Positions 54,783 through 62,789 are shown, counted from the first letter of the stretch. The stretch is DNA of 64,000 nt from Puia sp. (GCA_031292515.1 JARLGZ010000109.1:1-64000), one strand, 5' to 3'. The notes: generated from the letters alone by a model not told the origin. Numbers and translations are program-made.

Positions 54783-55727
54783 TCAATGACCCAGGGCGGA
54801 AAGATATCTTTCCGCGTCCAGGGCGGCCATGCAACCGCTTCCCGCGGCTGTCACCGCCTGTCTGTAAATTTTATCCTGTACGTCTCCGGCAGCAAAAACC
54901 CCTTCGACATTTGTCTTTGAGGTGCCCGGCCGGGTAAGGATATAGCCGGCTTCGTCCATATCGATCCAATCCTTAAAAATCCCGGAATTGGGCTGATGTC
55001 CTATGGCGACAAAGAAACCGCTCACCGGGATCGTCTGCAGGGCATCGGTCTTCGTGTTACGGATACGCAGCCCTTCTACCTTGCTTTCACCCAATACTTC
55101 GTCGGCCTCGCTATTCCAGTAAATACGGATGTTCGGCGTCTGCTGCACCCGCTCCTGCATGATCTTTGAAGCGCGCATCTGGTCCCTTCTGATCAGCATA
55201 TGGACGGTAGAGCAAAGTTTTGAGAGATACAGGGCTTCTTCGGCCGCTGTGTCCCCGGCCCCTATGATAGCGACTTCTTTTCCGCGAAAGAAGAACCCGT
55301 CGCAGACGGCGCAGGCGCTCACGCCGTAACCATTGAGCCTTTGTTCGCTCTCCAGGCCCAGCCATTTAGCCGAAGCCCCGGTAGAAATGATTACGGTATC
55401 GGCTTCCAGGAGCTTCTCTTCGTCAATCCAGACCTTATAGGGCCTGACCGAAAAATCTACTTTTGTGGCCAACCCATATCGTATATCCGCACCCATGCGC
55501 GCGGCCTGCTTTTCAAAGTGTATCATCATCTCCGGTCCTTGTACGCCGTCCGGGTAACCCGGGTAGTTCTCCACTTCGGTCGTGATGGTCAGCTGACCGC
55601 CGGGTTGAATGCCCTGATACAGGACCGGTTTCAGGTTGGCCCGGGCCGCGTAGATCGCAGCCGTGTAGCCCGCCGGTCCGGAACCGATGATCAGACAGTG
55701 AATCCTCTCGCTGGTAATATTCTCCAT
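54783..55727 (-). CDS. trxB: Thioredoxin reductase
   Basis: A 314-residue flavoenzyme that reduces thioredoxin with NADPH. The start at 55727 is set by a good promoter just upstream; a frame reaching back to 56033 would cross the terminators of rpoD. It shows the FAD motif GSGPAGYTAAIYAAR, the redox-active CAVC pair, the NADPH motif GAGDTAAEEALYLS and the FAD-binding GVFAAGDVQD. It begins a likely trxB-folB-TPR operon. Confidence 0.96.
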   Translation of the reverse strand: MENITSERIHCLIIGSGPAGYTAAIYAARANLKPVLYQGIQPGGQLTITTEVENYPGYPDGVQGPEMMIHFEKQAARMGADIRYGLATKVDFSVRPYKVWIDEEKLLEADTVIISTGASAKWLGLESEQRLNGYGVSACAVCDGFFFRGKEVAIIGAGDTAAEEALYLSKLCSTVHMLIRRDQMRASKIMQERVQQTPNIRIYWNSEADEVLGESKVEGLRIRNTKTDALQTIPVSGFFVAIGHQPNSGIFKDWIDMDEAGYILTRPGTSKTNVEGVFAAGDVQDKIYRQAVTAAGSGCMAALDAERYLSALGH

Positions 55728-55748
55728 GCTAATGAAATTTAAAGTCGA

Positions 55749-55777
55749 CAAATTTACAGCTAAATGTGCAAAGACAA
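55749..55777 (-). promoter_or_regulatory. Promoter of trxB
   Basis: The minus strand shows TTG (55777-55775), an 18-base spacer and TAAATTTG (55756-55749), an exact TAnnTTTG box. Transcription would begin near 55742, about 15 bases before the ATG at 55727. Confidence 0.65.
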
Positions 55778-55863
55778 CGTCATTTGCACGACCTATTGCC
55801 AGGTGCGGGATTGCGTAAGCAGGACGGGCTAAACTTTGCCGGGATCTGACCCGACGGGAATTA

Positions 55864-55922
55864 CAAAGGGGCAAAGCCCCTTTGTCGCAACATAACCGGG
55901 TTCCGCTCCGGTGGAGCGGGAC
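55864..55922. repeat. Two G/C-rich palindromes between trxB and rpoD
   Basis: A 21-base palindrome (55864-55884, arms caaaggggc and gcccctttg around AAA) and a second hairpin (55900-55922, arms gttccgctcc and ggagcgggac) lie 16 bases apart. Together with the rpoD terminators they fill nearly the whole 318-base gap. They resemble repeated palindromic elements more than single-gene signals. Confidence 0.55.
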
Positions 55923-55947
55923 GAAGATTAGGAGCGTAGCTCGATTC

Positions 55948-55989
55948 TTTGCCCGGGGCGACACTTTTTGAAAAAAAGCCCCGGGCAAA
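55948..55989. terminator. Second hairpin downstream of rpoD
   Basis: A 12-bp stem (tttgcccggggc at 55948-55959 with gccccgggcaaa at 55978-55989) encloses an 18-base loop with runs of T and A. It shares its A/T tract with the main rpoD terminator and could act as a backup terminator on either strand. Confidence 0.6.
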
Positions 55990-56013
55990 AAAAGTCCCGA
56001 TGAAAATCGGGAC
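55985..56013 (-). terminator. Intrinsic terminator of rpoD
   Basis: On the minus strand an 8-bp stem (gtcccgat and atcgggac, 56013-55994) is followed by a T-tract (55993-55985). It lies 33 bases past the rpoD stop codon. Confidence 0.85.
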
Positions 56014-56045
56014 CCTATTGAGAATAAAATCAAAGAATGGATCGG

Positions 56046-56903
56046 TTACCCCAGATATGCTTTTAAGGCATTGCTGTAACGGGCCTTTTGCAAACGCTTG
56101 ATGGCTCTTTCCTTGATCTGGCGGATGCGTTCCTTGGTCAGATCGTACTTCTGGCCAATCTGTTCGATCGTCACACCATTTTCTCCGTCCAGGCCAAAAT
56201 AAGCGTTTACTATTTCCGCTTCGCGGGGGCTCAGAGATTTCAACACACGACGAATCTCGGCGCGAAGGGAATCCTTCATCACGTCGTCATCCGTTTCATC
56301 GCCGCCTTCCAGCAGATCGCCCATCGCAACATCCTCCGCCTCGTGAACCGGGGCATCCAATGAGCTGTGACGCGTATTGCTTTGGAAGATGTTGTTGATT
56401 TCAGTCTCACTCATCTCCAGCAATTCGGCTAATTCTTCCGTGCTTGGCTCTCTTTCATGTTCCTGTTCGAAAGCCATGTAGGCTTTGTTAGCCTTGTTGT
56501 AAGTGCCAATTTTGTTTTGAGGCAGGCGGACTAATCTGCCCTGCTCTGCCAACGCTTGTAAAATGGACTGGCGGATCCACCAGACGGCGTATGAAATAAA
56601 CTTGAAACCCTTGGTTTCATCAAAGCGTTGAGCCGCTTTAATCAAGCCGAGATTGCCCTCGTTAATCAAATCACTCAGTGACAACCCCTGGTGCTGATAC
56701 TGTTTCGCCACGGAAACCACGAAGCGCAGATTCGCCTGCACCAGTTTATCCAGGGCCTTCTGATCTCCCATTTTGATCCTTTGGGCCAAAACGGTCTCCT
56801 CTTCAGGAGTGATCATCGGAATCTTGGAAATTTCCTGTAAATACTTCTCAACCGCCTGGGAATCACGGTTCGTAATCTGTGTAGCAATTTTGAGTTGCCT
56901 CAT
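56046..56903 (-). CDS. rpoD: Primary sigma factor RpoD/SigA
   Basis: A 285-residue group 1 sigma factor, short as in Bacteroidota because region 1.1 and the non-conserved region are missing. Region 1.2 (REPSTEEL block and PMITPEEE), region 2 (ANLRFVVSVAKQYQ, LIKAAQRFDETKGFKFISYAVWWIRQSI, split in print) for -10 binding, region 3 and region 4 (REAEIVNAYFGLDGENGVTIEQIGQKYDLTKERIRQIKERAI, here only named) are in order. It directs the TTG/TAnnTTTG promoters noted in this window. It stands as a single gene with its own promoter and terminators. Confidence 0.97.
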   Translation of the reverse strand: MRQLKIATQITNRDSQAVEKYLQEISKIPMITPEEETVLAQRIKMGDQKALDKLVQANLRFVVSVAKQYQHQGLSLSDLINEGNLGLIKAAQRFDETKGFKFISYAVWWIRQSILQALAEQGRLVRLPQNKIGTYNKANKAYMAFEQEHEREPSTEELAELLEMSETEINNIFQSNTRHSSLDAPVHEAEDVAMGDLLEGGDETDDDVMKDSLRAEIRRVLKSLSPREAEIVNAYFGLDGENGVTIEQIGQKYDLTKERIRQIKERAIKRLQKARYSNALKAYLG

Positions 56904-56923
56904 ATCAAATAATAAAAAGGTGA

Positions 56924-56951
56924 CAAAATATTGTCGGGTACTAAATCACAA
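56924..56951 (-). promoter_or_regulatory. Promoter of rpoD
   Basis: The minus strand shows TTG (56951-56949), an 18-base spacer and TATTTTG (56930-56924), a one-base-short version of the TAnnTTTG box. It lies 21 bases upstream of the ATG at 56903. Confidence 0.45.
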
Positions 56952-57251
56952 CAAAAGATAACAGAGAGAGTTCAGGAAAATTGCAAAAAGAATGTTATTA
57001 ATGCGTTCCGTCCAGAACCACCTTTACAAAAGTAATATCCGTTCCCGGAAATTCATAGTCCTTTTCGGAAAAACAAAAATTATTGCGCCAAAGTTTTATT
57101 CGCAGCCTCCCCTGAACGAACAAAAAACCATTGCTCTTTCGGGCTCCAATCCCCGCCGGTATTGACGATGATGAGATTTACCGAACCTCTGTTATGACTA
57201 TGTGAACGAGAGGTTAAAAAAATCTTAAAATTTAAAGAATAAATTTATATA

Positions 57252-57296
57252 ACTAAGCATTTAGTCATAGATTCGTTCTATAACTAATTATTTAGT
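57252..57296 (+). promoter_or_regulatory. Two identical operator dyads before blaI
   Basis: Two perfect dyads of the form ACTAA-N4-TTAGT lie at 57252-57265 and 57283-57296, with centres 31 bp apart (three helical turns). The second ends inside the first possible start codon of blaI. BlaI/MecI repressors bind such short palindromes as dimers, so this is probably an autoregulatory site. The rest of the gap back to rpoD (56952-57251) shows only an A/T-rich stretch and an inverted repeat aacctct/agaggtt at about 57184-57214. Confidence 0.7.
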
Positions 57297-57714
57297 GATA
57301 GTGAAAACCAGGACAACTAAACACTCCGACACAGGACCAGGCGCCAACAAACAGCTCACCAGGGCCGAGGAGCAGATCATGCAGACACTTTGGAAACTGG
57401 AGAAAGGATTTCTCAAAGACCTCCTCGAGGCCACACCCGAACCCAGACCCCATGCCAATACGATGGCCACCCTGTTGAAGATCCTCGTGGAAAAAGGGTA
57501 CGTCGCATTTGAGGTTCAGGGAAGAAATAATCTGTATAAGCCATTGATAACCAAAATGGAATATGGCAAAAAGAGCATGAACCAACTGGTCCGCGGCTAT
57601 TTTGAAGGATCGGCGGCAAAGCTTTTATCCCAGTTCGTAAGCGATAACAAGCTGACTGCGAACGAATTGGAAGAATTGTTGGAACAGATTCGTTCGGCAA
57701 AAAACAATCGCTAA
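57295..57714 (+). CDS. blaI: BlaI/MecI-family repressor
   Basis: A 139-residue winged-helix repressor (from GTG at 57295; a GTG at 57301 is equally possible). The DNA-binding half shows LTRAEEQIMQTLWKLEKGFL, followed by HANTMATLLKILVEKGYV, and the C-terminal dimerisation half has MNQLVRGYFEGSAAKLLSQF and LEELLEQI. Family members repress beta-lactamase or copper genes and are released when a BlaR1 membrane protease cleaves them. No BlaR1 (M56) gene follows here, so the inducing signal is unclear. Two operators lie directly upstream. Confidence 0.92.
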   Translation: MIVKTRTTKHSDTGPGANKQLTRAEEQIMQTLWKLEKGFLKDLLEATPEPRPHANTMATLLKILVEKGYVAFEVQGRNNLYKPLITKMEYGKKSMNQLVRGYFEGSAAKLLSQFVSDNKLTANELEELLEQIRSAKNNR

Positions 57715-57963
57715 TGATCACGCCCTCCTATATCACAAAGGAGATTCTTATTTCCGGCCTTTTAGCCGGCTATTTCGGCAGGACAATAGTATTCCCATTG
57801 TTGGTCTTATTATGCAGCGCCTTTGCCTCCGCGCGGCTGCAAAGTCGGCATCGGAAAATATTGCATCCGAAAAGAGAGCGGCCGAAATCCTGCCCGGAGA
57901 ATATTATTTTAAACTGGTCTTCTGGATCGAGAAACCTTCAGGTCACTGAAAGACAGCCGGAAC
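57714..57963 (+). other. Weak, possibly decayed coding region coupled to blaI
   Basis: An ATG overlaps the blaI stop (TAATG), where a BlaR1-like gene is normally found. The frame starts with a hydrophobic segment (ILISGLLAGYFGRTIVFPLL) but then loses protein character and runs into the antisense of purM. Another frame (57812-57949) gives a 45-residue peptide with plausible composition. I recognise no M56 peptidase motif (HExxH) in any frame. It may be the remains of a partner gene, or chance. Confidence 0.2.
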
Positions 57964-59154
57964 CTAATATTCTATCGTCTCTGTTCCTTTTTTTAGCAGC
58001 AGACTCTTCTTGCCGGCACCCTCGACGCGGCCGACTATCTTCCCTTCTACGCCGAATTGCTTCGCAACCCCGATGATCTCGCCGGCAGTCGCGGCATCCG
58101 TAAAGATCTCCAGGCGATGGCCCATATTAAAGACCTGGTACATCTCCCTGTCATCGGAACCCGAAGCTTCCTGTATCAATTTGAAAATGAGCGGTGGTTC
58201 GAAAAGGTCGTCTTTTATGACCCGGAAATCACCCGGGAGATACTTCATACATTTTGTCTGACCTCCTCCGCTGCAATGGATCAGGCCATCGATCTTATCG
58301 AAATATCTTTCCAGCAGCACTTTCATAATGGGGGCATAAGTCCGGGTCGGACTCAGCAACAGCTGTCCGATCGTAATAGCAGGCGAGCCCGGTAAGGCAG
58401 GATACCCGGACGGGTCGGCGATGTCCGTCAGCTGATGGGGTCCGATATATACAACGTGGTCGTCCAGCATCGTGTCAAAGGATTCATGAAACCGGGCGCC
58501 GTAGGTCTTATGCAGCATATCATGACGGGCACTGGTCAGGCCGTTGCTCCCGATCCCACTGTTATAGGCCGTCTCATAAGTAGCCAGCCCGGCACTCGCC
58601 AGACCGACGATCACGTTACCGGGTTTTATCTTATCATTGGTGACCAGCCTGTTCTTCTCCCAGCGTGCGGCCATGGTCCCGTTCACGGCAATCGTTCTGA
58701 CTACATCTCCCACGTCGGCCGTCTCGCCACCCAGATATTGGATACGCACGCCATAATTCTTCAATTCGTCAAAAAACTCCTGGGAGCCGTTGATGATCGT
58801 CTCCAGGACTTCTCCCGGAATCAGGCGTTTGTTTCGGTCGATGGTTGAAGAAAACAAGAGGTTATCGTCGATTCCGACACACAACAGATCATCGAGATTC
58901 ATGGCGATGGCATCCCGCGCGATGCCCTTCCAGACGGAGAGATCCCCGGTCTCCTTCCAGTAGAGATAAGCCAGGATACTTTTGCTCCCCGCCCCATCGG
59001 CGTGCATCAGGTTGACCCAGGCGGCATCACCCCCAAGCGAATCTGCATATATCTTACAGAAGGCATTGGGATATAATCCTTTATCCAGTTTTTCGGTAGC
59101 TTTGTGAACTTCTTCTTTCTGTGCAGAGACACCTCGTTTCGAGTAAAGGGACAT
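57964..59154 (-). CDS. purM: Phosphoribosylformylglycinamidine cyclo-ligase (AIR synthetase)
   Basis: A 396-residue Bacteroidota-type PurM, which closes the imidazole ring in purine synthesis with ATP. The start at 59154 is set by a -7 promoter box just upstream; the longer frame to 59202 begins above it. Family marks are a start YSKRGVSAQKEEVHKA, MHADGAGSKS, AIAMNLDDLLCVG, YLGGETADVGD and a GLASAGLATYE glycine stretch. The length, about 50 residues above the proteobacterial enzyme, is usual for this phylum. Confidence 0.92.
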   Translation of the reverse strand: MSLYSKRGVSAQKEEVHKATEKLDKGLYPNAFCKIYADSLGGDAAWVNLMHADGAGSKSILAYLYWKETGDLSVWKGIARDAIAMNLDDLLCVGIDDNLLFSSTIDRNKRLIPGEVLETIINGSQEFFDELKNYGVRIQYLGGETADVGDVVRTIAVNGTMAARWEKNRLVTNDKIKPGNVIVGLASAGLATYETAYNSGIGSNGLTSARHDMLHKTYGARFHESFDTMLDDHVVYIGPHQLTDIADPSGYPALPGSPAITIGQLLLSPTRTYAPIMKVLLERYFDKIDGLIHCSGGGQTKCMKYLPGDFRVIKDDLFEPPLIFKLIQEASGSDDREMYQVFNMGHRLEIFTDAATAGEIIGVAKQFGVEGKIVGRVEGAGKKSLLLKKGTETIEY

Positions 59155-59180
59155 AAATTGACTACTAATTAATAATTCCA

Positions 59181-59188
59181 CAAAGATA
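59181..59188 (-). promoter_or_regulatory. -7 element of purM
   Basis: The minus strand reads TATCTTTG, an exact TAnnTTTG box, 27 bases before the ATG at 59154. It excludes the upstream in-frame start at 59202. Confidence 0.5.
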
Positions 59189-59293
59189 GCTGAACCTGCC
59201 ATGAAATACGACAGGTCCGGATCTAGTTATTAACTAGCCCCTAATCAATTATCCACGAATTATGAATACGGGGGCCGATAACCAATTATCCTT

Positions 59294-59301
59294 TAGTTTT
59301 G
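59294..59301 (+). promoter_or_regulatory. -7 element of ribF
   Basis: TAGTTTTG is an exact TAnnTTTG box, 36 bases before the ribF ATG at 59338. It supports that ATG over the in-frame start at 59299. It is divergent from the purM promoter, 106 bases away. Confidence 0.45.
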
Positions 59302-59337
59302 CAGCACTTTAACCCATCGTGTCTATTTCGCCTTCTT

Positions 59338-60468
59338 ATGCGTGTACATTATCATATCGAAGCCTTACCTTTTTTCCGGCATGCGGTCATCACTATCGGT
59401 ACTTTTGACGGCGTACATACCGGCCACCAGCAACTATTGCAACAACTCAGGAACGAAGCCCTGCGGATAGACGGGGAGACGGTCATCATCACTTTTGATC
59501 CCCACCCGCGCAAGATCGTGAGCGGGCACGCAAAGGAGATCCGCCTGATCAATACCCTTGAAGAAAAGATCGGGCTGCTGGCCGGGGCAGGGATAGACCA
59601 CCTGGTAGTCGTTCCCTTTACCGAAGCCTTCTCACAATTGACCGCTTCGCAATATATTGAGGATTTCCTGGTGGGCAGATTCCATCCCCATACGATCATT
59701 ATCGGCTATGATCATCAATTTGGGAAAGGCAGGCAGGGTGACTATCACCTGCTGGAAAGCTACTGCGCCCCCATGAACTATGAATTGAAGGAGATCCCGG
59801 TCCACCTGTCCGACAGCATATCGGTAAGCTCCACCCGTATCAGGGAGGCGCTGACCGATGCGGATATCGACACTGCCAACCACCTGCTGGGGTACACTTT
59901 CTTTTTTTCCGGACGTGTAGTAAGCGGCAACCGCCTGGGACGGACGATCGGCTATCCCACGGCTAACCTGGAAATCGATAACCCGGAGAAGATCGTTCCC
60001 GGCGACGGGGTCTATGCTGTTGAGGCAGAGATTGTGAGTGGTGAGAGGCCGTTGCTGAGCGATGAGCTGAGCAGAGAATGGTCAGTAGTGAGCGATCAGG
60101 TGAGTGGCGAGTGGTCAGTAGTGAGCGGAGATGCCAACGATGAAGCGTCTGTTGGTGGCGAAAGCGTGGGTGACCAATCCAGCGAGACGGACAGCGGGCG
60201 GGCACGGGAGATGATGGCCGGATCACCGAAGGGTGGCGCGCGATACAAAGGCATGATGAATATCGGCTTGCGGCCGACAGTGGATGGTAAAAAAAGAGTG
60301 ATCGAAGTGAATCTTTTCGATTTCAACGAAGACATATACGACAGGAAGTTGCGGGTATACCTCGTAAAACATCTCCGGGGAGAGCAGAAATTCAGTGGTC
60401 TCGATGGCCTCAGGGAACAACTCGCCCGGGATAGGGAGGAGGCCTTGCAGATATTGAGCACAAAGTGA
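59338..60468 (+). CDS. ribF: Riboflavin kinase/FAD synthetase with a large inter-domain insertion
   Basis: A 376-residue bifunctional enzyme that makes FMN and FAD; relatives have about 310 residues. The N-terminal FAD synthetase half shows IGTFDGVHTGHQQLL and IIGYDHQFGKGRQGD, then SVSSTRIREAL. The kinase half has GRTIGYPTANLEI and, after the insertion, YKGMMNIGLRPTVDG and EVNLFDFNEDIYD. Between Val228 and Arg302 about 65 extra residues appear, rich in Ser, Glu, Gly and Val, with EWSVVS repeated 11 residues apart. They arise from a short DNA repeat inserted in frame at the loop before the kinase GxY-KGxxNIG motif. The enzyme is probably active, since all motifs are kept. Confidence 0.93.
   Translation: MRVHYHIEALPFFRHAVITIGTFDGVHTGHQQLLQQLRNEALRIDGETVIITFDPHPRKIVSGHAKEIRLINTLEEKIGLLAGAGIDHLVVVPFTEAFSQLTASQYIEDFLVGRFHPHTIIIGYDHQFGKGRQGDYHLLESYCAPMNYELKEIPVHLSDSISVSSTRIREALTDADIDTANHLLGYTFFFSGRVVSGNRLGRTIGYPTANLEIDNPEKIVPGDGVYAVEAEIVSGERPLLSDELSREWSVVSDQVSGEWSVVSGDANDEASVGGESVGDQSSETDSGRAREMMAGSPKGGARYKGMMNIGLRPTVDGKKRVIEVNLFDFNEDIYDRKLRVYLVKHLRGEQKFSGLDGLREQLARDREEALQILSTK
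60022..60130. repeat. Repeat-derived insertion within ribF
   Basis: Degenerate copies of tggtcagtagtgagcg-like words run from about 60028 to 60130; two perfect 16-base copies lie at 60079-60094 and 60112-60127, 33 bases (11 codons) apart. The 11-mer gtagtgagcgg (60118-60128) recurs on the minus strand at 62913-62903, in the repeat region at the stop codon of the outer membrane gene. The unrelated-looking rest of the insertion continues to about 60240. Confidence 0.7.
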
Positions 60469-60536
60469 TAGAGCAGCGTGTCGGGACCGGCTGCATTCTG
60501 ATTGCACAGGAGGGCATCTCATTTTCAAACCGGGAT

Positions 60537-61544
60537 TCAAACCGCAATCATCTTCACCGCCATCTCCTTTAGCAAGGAGGCGTCCTCTGTAGCGACGCTG
60601 TTAATGCCGATGCTTCTCAGGTTATATTCGTGAAGAAGCAATAATGCATTCTCGACCCCCTCATATCCGTAGTTCCGTGCAGTCGCGATATAATCCTTGA
60701 CAAAATAGGGATTGACACCGATACCGGCTGCAATGCTTTTTTCATCCTGCCCGCCCTGCCCGAAGATCATATAAGCCTTACTAAAGAAATTATACAGCGA
60801 GGGGAGAATGAGCTGAATCGGTCCGGCCTTTGGATTGCCTTCAAAATACTGTATGATACGGATCGCCTTGGTCATGTCTTTCCGGGAGAAGGCGTCCTGC
60901 AATTCGAATACGTTATACTCCTTGCTGATGCCTACATACCGTTCGATATCATCCTCTGTAATATTGTCCCGCTTGCCGAGATTGACCAGTAGCTTGTCGA
61001 TCTCGTTATCGATGCGGCTGAGATCGTTGCCAATATGATCCACCAGCAGGAGCAACGCCTTCTGGGAGATCGTATATCCTTTGGAGGTCACCAGCTCCCG
61101 CGTCCATTCGGGCAACTGGTTCTCGTAGAGCTTTTTTGTCGTGAACACCTCCGCCTTGTCTTTTTCCTTTAGCAGTTTGGAGAGGCGACTGCGGCCGTCG
61201 AGCTTCTTTTCTTTATAGGAAACGACAAAGATGGTGGACGAGAGGGGTTTATCCACATAGGCCTCCAATTTGTCGATATCCCGCATTTGCTGGGCTTCCT
61301 TGAGCAATACCACCTGTCGTTCGGCAAACATCGGATACCTCCGGCAGGCATTGATAACGGCGGCCCAATCGGCGTCCCTGCCATAAAATACCGTCAGGTT
61401 GAAGCCCGCCTCGGCCTCTGTAAGTATCTCATGCTCAGCATACCGCATCAATCGATCGATATAATATTCCTCCTCGCCTTCCAGCCAGTATATGGGTTTG
61501 AACCTTTGTTTCTTCCAATCTCCTATGATCTTTTCTGCGGACAC
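60537..61544 (-). CDS. holA: DNA polymerase III, delta subunit
   Basis: A 335-residue clamp-loader delta subunit, which opens the sliding clamp. I start it at a GTG (61544), giving VSAEKIIGDWKKQRFKPIYW then LEGEEEYYID, the usual beginning of Bacteroidota HolA; the frame back to 61592 adds sixteen residues without family likeness. The pattern NDLSRIDNEIDKLLVNL and ENALLLLHEYNLRSIGIN near the C terminus are typical. It is convergent with ribF. Confidence 0.88.
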   Translation of the reverse strand: MSAEKIIGDWKKQRFKPIYWLEGEEEYYIDRLMRYAEHEILTEAEAGFNLTVFYGRDADWAAVINACRRYPMFAERQVVLLKEAQQMRDIDKLEAYVDKPLSSTIFVVSYKEKKLDGRSRLSKLLKEKDKAEVFTTKKLYENQLPEWTRELVTSKGYTISQKALLLLVDHIGNDLSRIDNEIDKLLVNLGKRDNITEDDIERYVGISKEYNVFELQDAFSRKDMTKAIRIIQYFEGNPKAGPIQLILPSLYNFFSKAYMIFGQGGQDEKSIAAGIGVNPYFVKDYIATARNYGYEGVENALLLLHEYNLRSIGINSVATEDASLLKEMAVKMIAV

Positions 61545-61620
61545 CTTTTTTACATGGTTTAGGTGGTGCAATATTACATAAATACATAACAACCAGCGAT
61601 CGGCGGAATAAAAATGATTT

Positions 61621-61636
61621 TGGCACGGTTTTAGTC
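61621..61636 (+). promoter_or_regulatory. Sigma-54-like promoter upstream of the coiled-coil membrane protein
   Basis: TGGCACGGTTTTAGTC has a perfect -24 block (TGGCACG) and an imperfect -12 block (TAGT where TTGC is expected, with the key G kept at the right spacing). It lies about 90 bases before the ATG at 61724. An NtrC-family activator is encoded at 11065 in the same window. Confidence 0.4.
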
Positions 61637-61723
61637 AAGAGGAGAATGGAGCTTTAAAAATGAACTCCTACCGACCGACGAGGTCAGCATCGATAACTTT
61701 TTTTGAAAAAAAACTAATAAACC

Positions 61724-62701
61724 ATGAGCACAACCAACTATCCATCGGCAACCCCTCAAAGTCAGCCTCCCAAGAAAGATTATAAAATTCTTATAATCGG
61801 CTTGCTCGCTGCAGGTTTCTTATTAACATGGGGTTATTTACTGTGGAACAACAACAAGCAGGAACAGGTTCAGCAGCAACAAACCCAGCAGATTGCAAAG
61901 GTCACCGACGAAAAGGGTCAGCTACAGAAGAATTTTGATGACGCCCTGGTTCGCCTGGATTCTTTAACAGGCACTAATAATAAGATGCAGAGCCAGCTGA
62001 GCGAACGCCAGACTGAAATCGGAAAATTGAAAGGGAACATCCGCGGCATCCTGAAAAAGGAAAAACTGACCGAAGCCGAAAAGAAAAAAGCGGAAGACCT
62101 GATAAAGGAACTCAACGACAAGATCAATAACCTGGAGCAGGAAGTAGCTCGTCTCACCCAGGAGAATCAGCAGCTGAATGCCGACAAGACACAGTTGACT
62201 GCTGATAAGGAGAAACTCACCACCGACCTCCAGACTACCACCACTGCCAAGCAGGACCTGGAAAAGAAAGTAGACGTGGCTTCCACCTTGAATGCGTCCA
62301 ACATCGCGATCAGCCCGATCCACGAAAAGAGCAATGGCAAGGAAAAGGTCACGACTACGGCGAAAAGGGTCAACAAACTGGTTATTTCTTTCGATGTTGA
62401 CAACCGTATCGCCCAGACGGGCCAGACCGATGTATATGTGTGCATCACCGGTCCTGATGGCCAGCCTGTTTCTGTACCTGCACTGGGTTCAGGCACCTTC
62501 ACCACCCGCGAAGAAGGCGACAAGGTTTTCACCGCAAAAGTGCCCGTAGATATCGAAGCCGGTAAGAAGAAATCGGTACAGTTCGCCTGGAAGCAAAATA
62601 GCGACTTCAAGATCGGAAGCTACAAGATCGAAATCTATCACAACGGTTTCAAGATCGGCGAAGGAACAAAAGAACTGAAGAAGGGCGGTCTTTTCAGCTA
62701 G
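61724..62701 (+). CDS. Membrane-anchored coiled-coil protein of unknown function
   Basis: A 325-residue protein with one membrane helix (about 20-40; KILIIGLLAAGFLLTWGYLL), a long coiled coil (about 45-185) rich in Gln, Lys, Glu and Thr, and a C-terminal beta-sandwich-like domain (about 205-320) ending in SYKIEIYHNGFKIGEGTKEL. The short Pro/Gln-rich N terminus is probably cytosolic, so the coiled coil would span the periplasm. I know of no function for it; the layout suggests an envelope spacer or stress protein. It has its own terminator and a sigma-54-like promoter. Confidence 0.75.
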   Translation: MSTTNYPSATPQSQPPKKDYKILIIGLLAAGFLLTWGYLLWNNNKQEQVQQQQTQQIAKVTDEKGQLQKNFDDALVRLDSLTGTNNKMQSQLSERQTEIGKLKGNIRGILKKEKLTEAEKKKAEDLIKELNDKINNLEQEVARLTQENQQLNADKTQLTADKEKLTTDLQTTTTAKQDLEKKVDVASTLNASNIAISPIHEKSNGKEKVTTTAKRVNKLVISFDVDNRIAQTGQTDVYVCITGPDGQPVSVPALGSGTFTTREEGDKVFTAKVPVDIEAGKKKSVQFAWKQNSDFKIGSYKIEIYHNGFKIGEGTKELKKGGLFS

Positions 62702-62759
62702 GACGGAACGCAATAGCTTCGCAACAGAGTATGTTATTTATGAAAACCACCATGATAGG

Positions 62760-62781
62760 AATCCCGGCTTAGGCCGGGATT
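62760..62781 (+). terminator. Terminator of the coiled-coil protein gene
   Basis: A 9-bp stem (aatcccggc at 62760-62768 with gccgggatt at 62773-62781) closes a 4-base loop and is followed by TCTCGTTTAT. It lies 58 bases after the stop codon. Confidence 0.7.
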
Positions 62782-62789
62782 CTCGTTTA

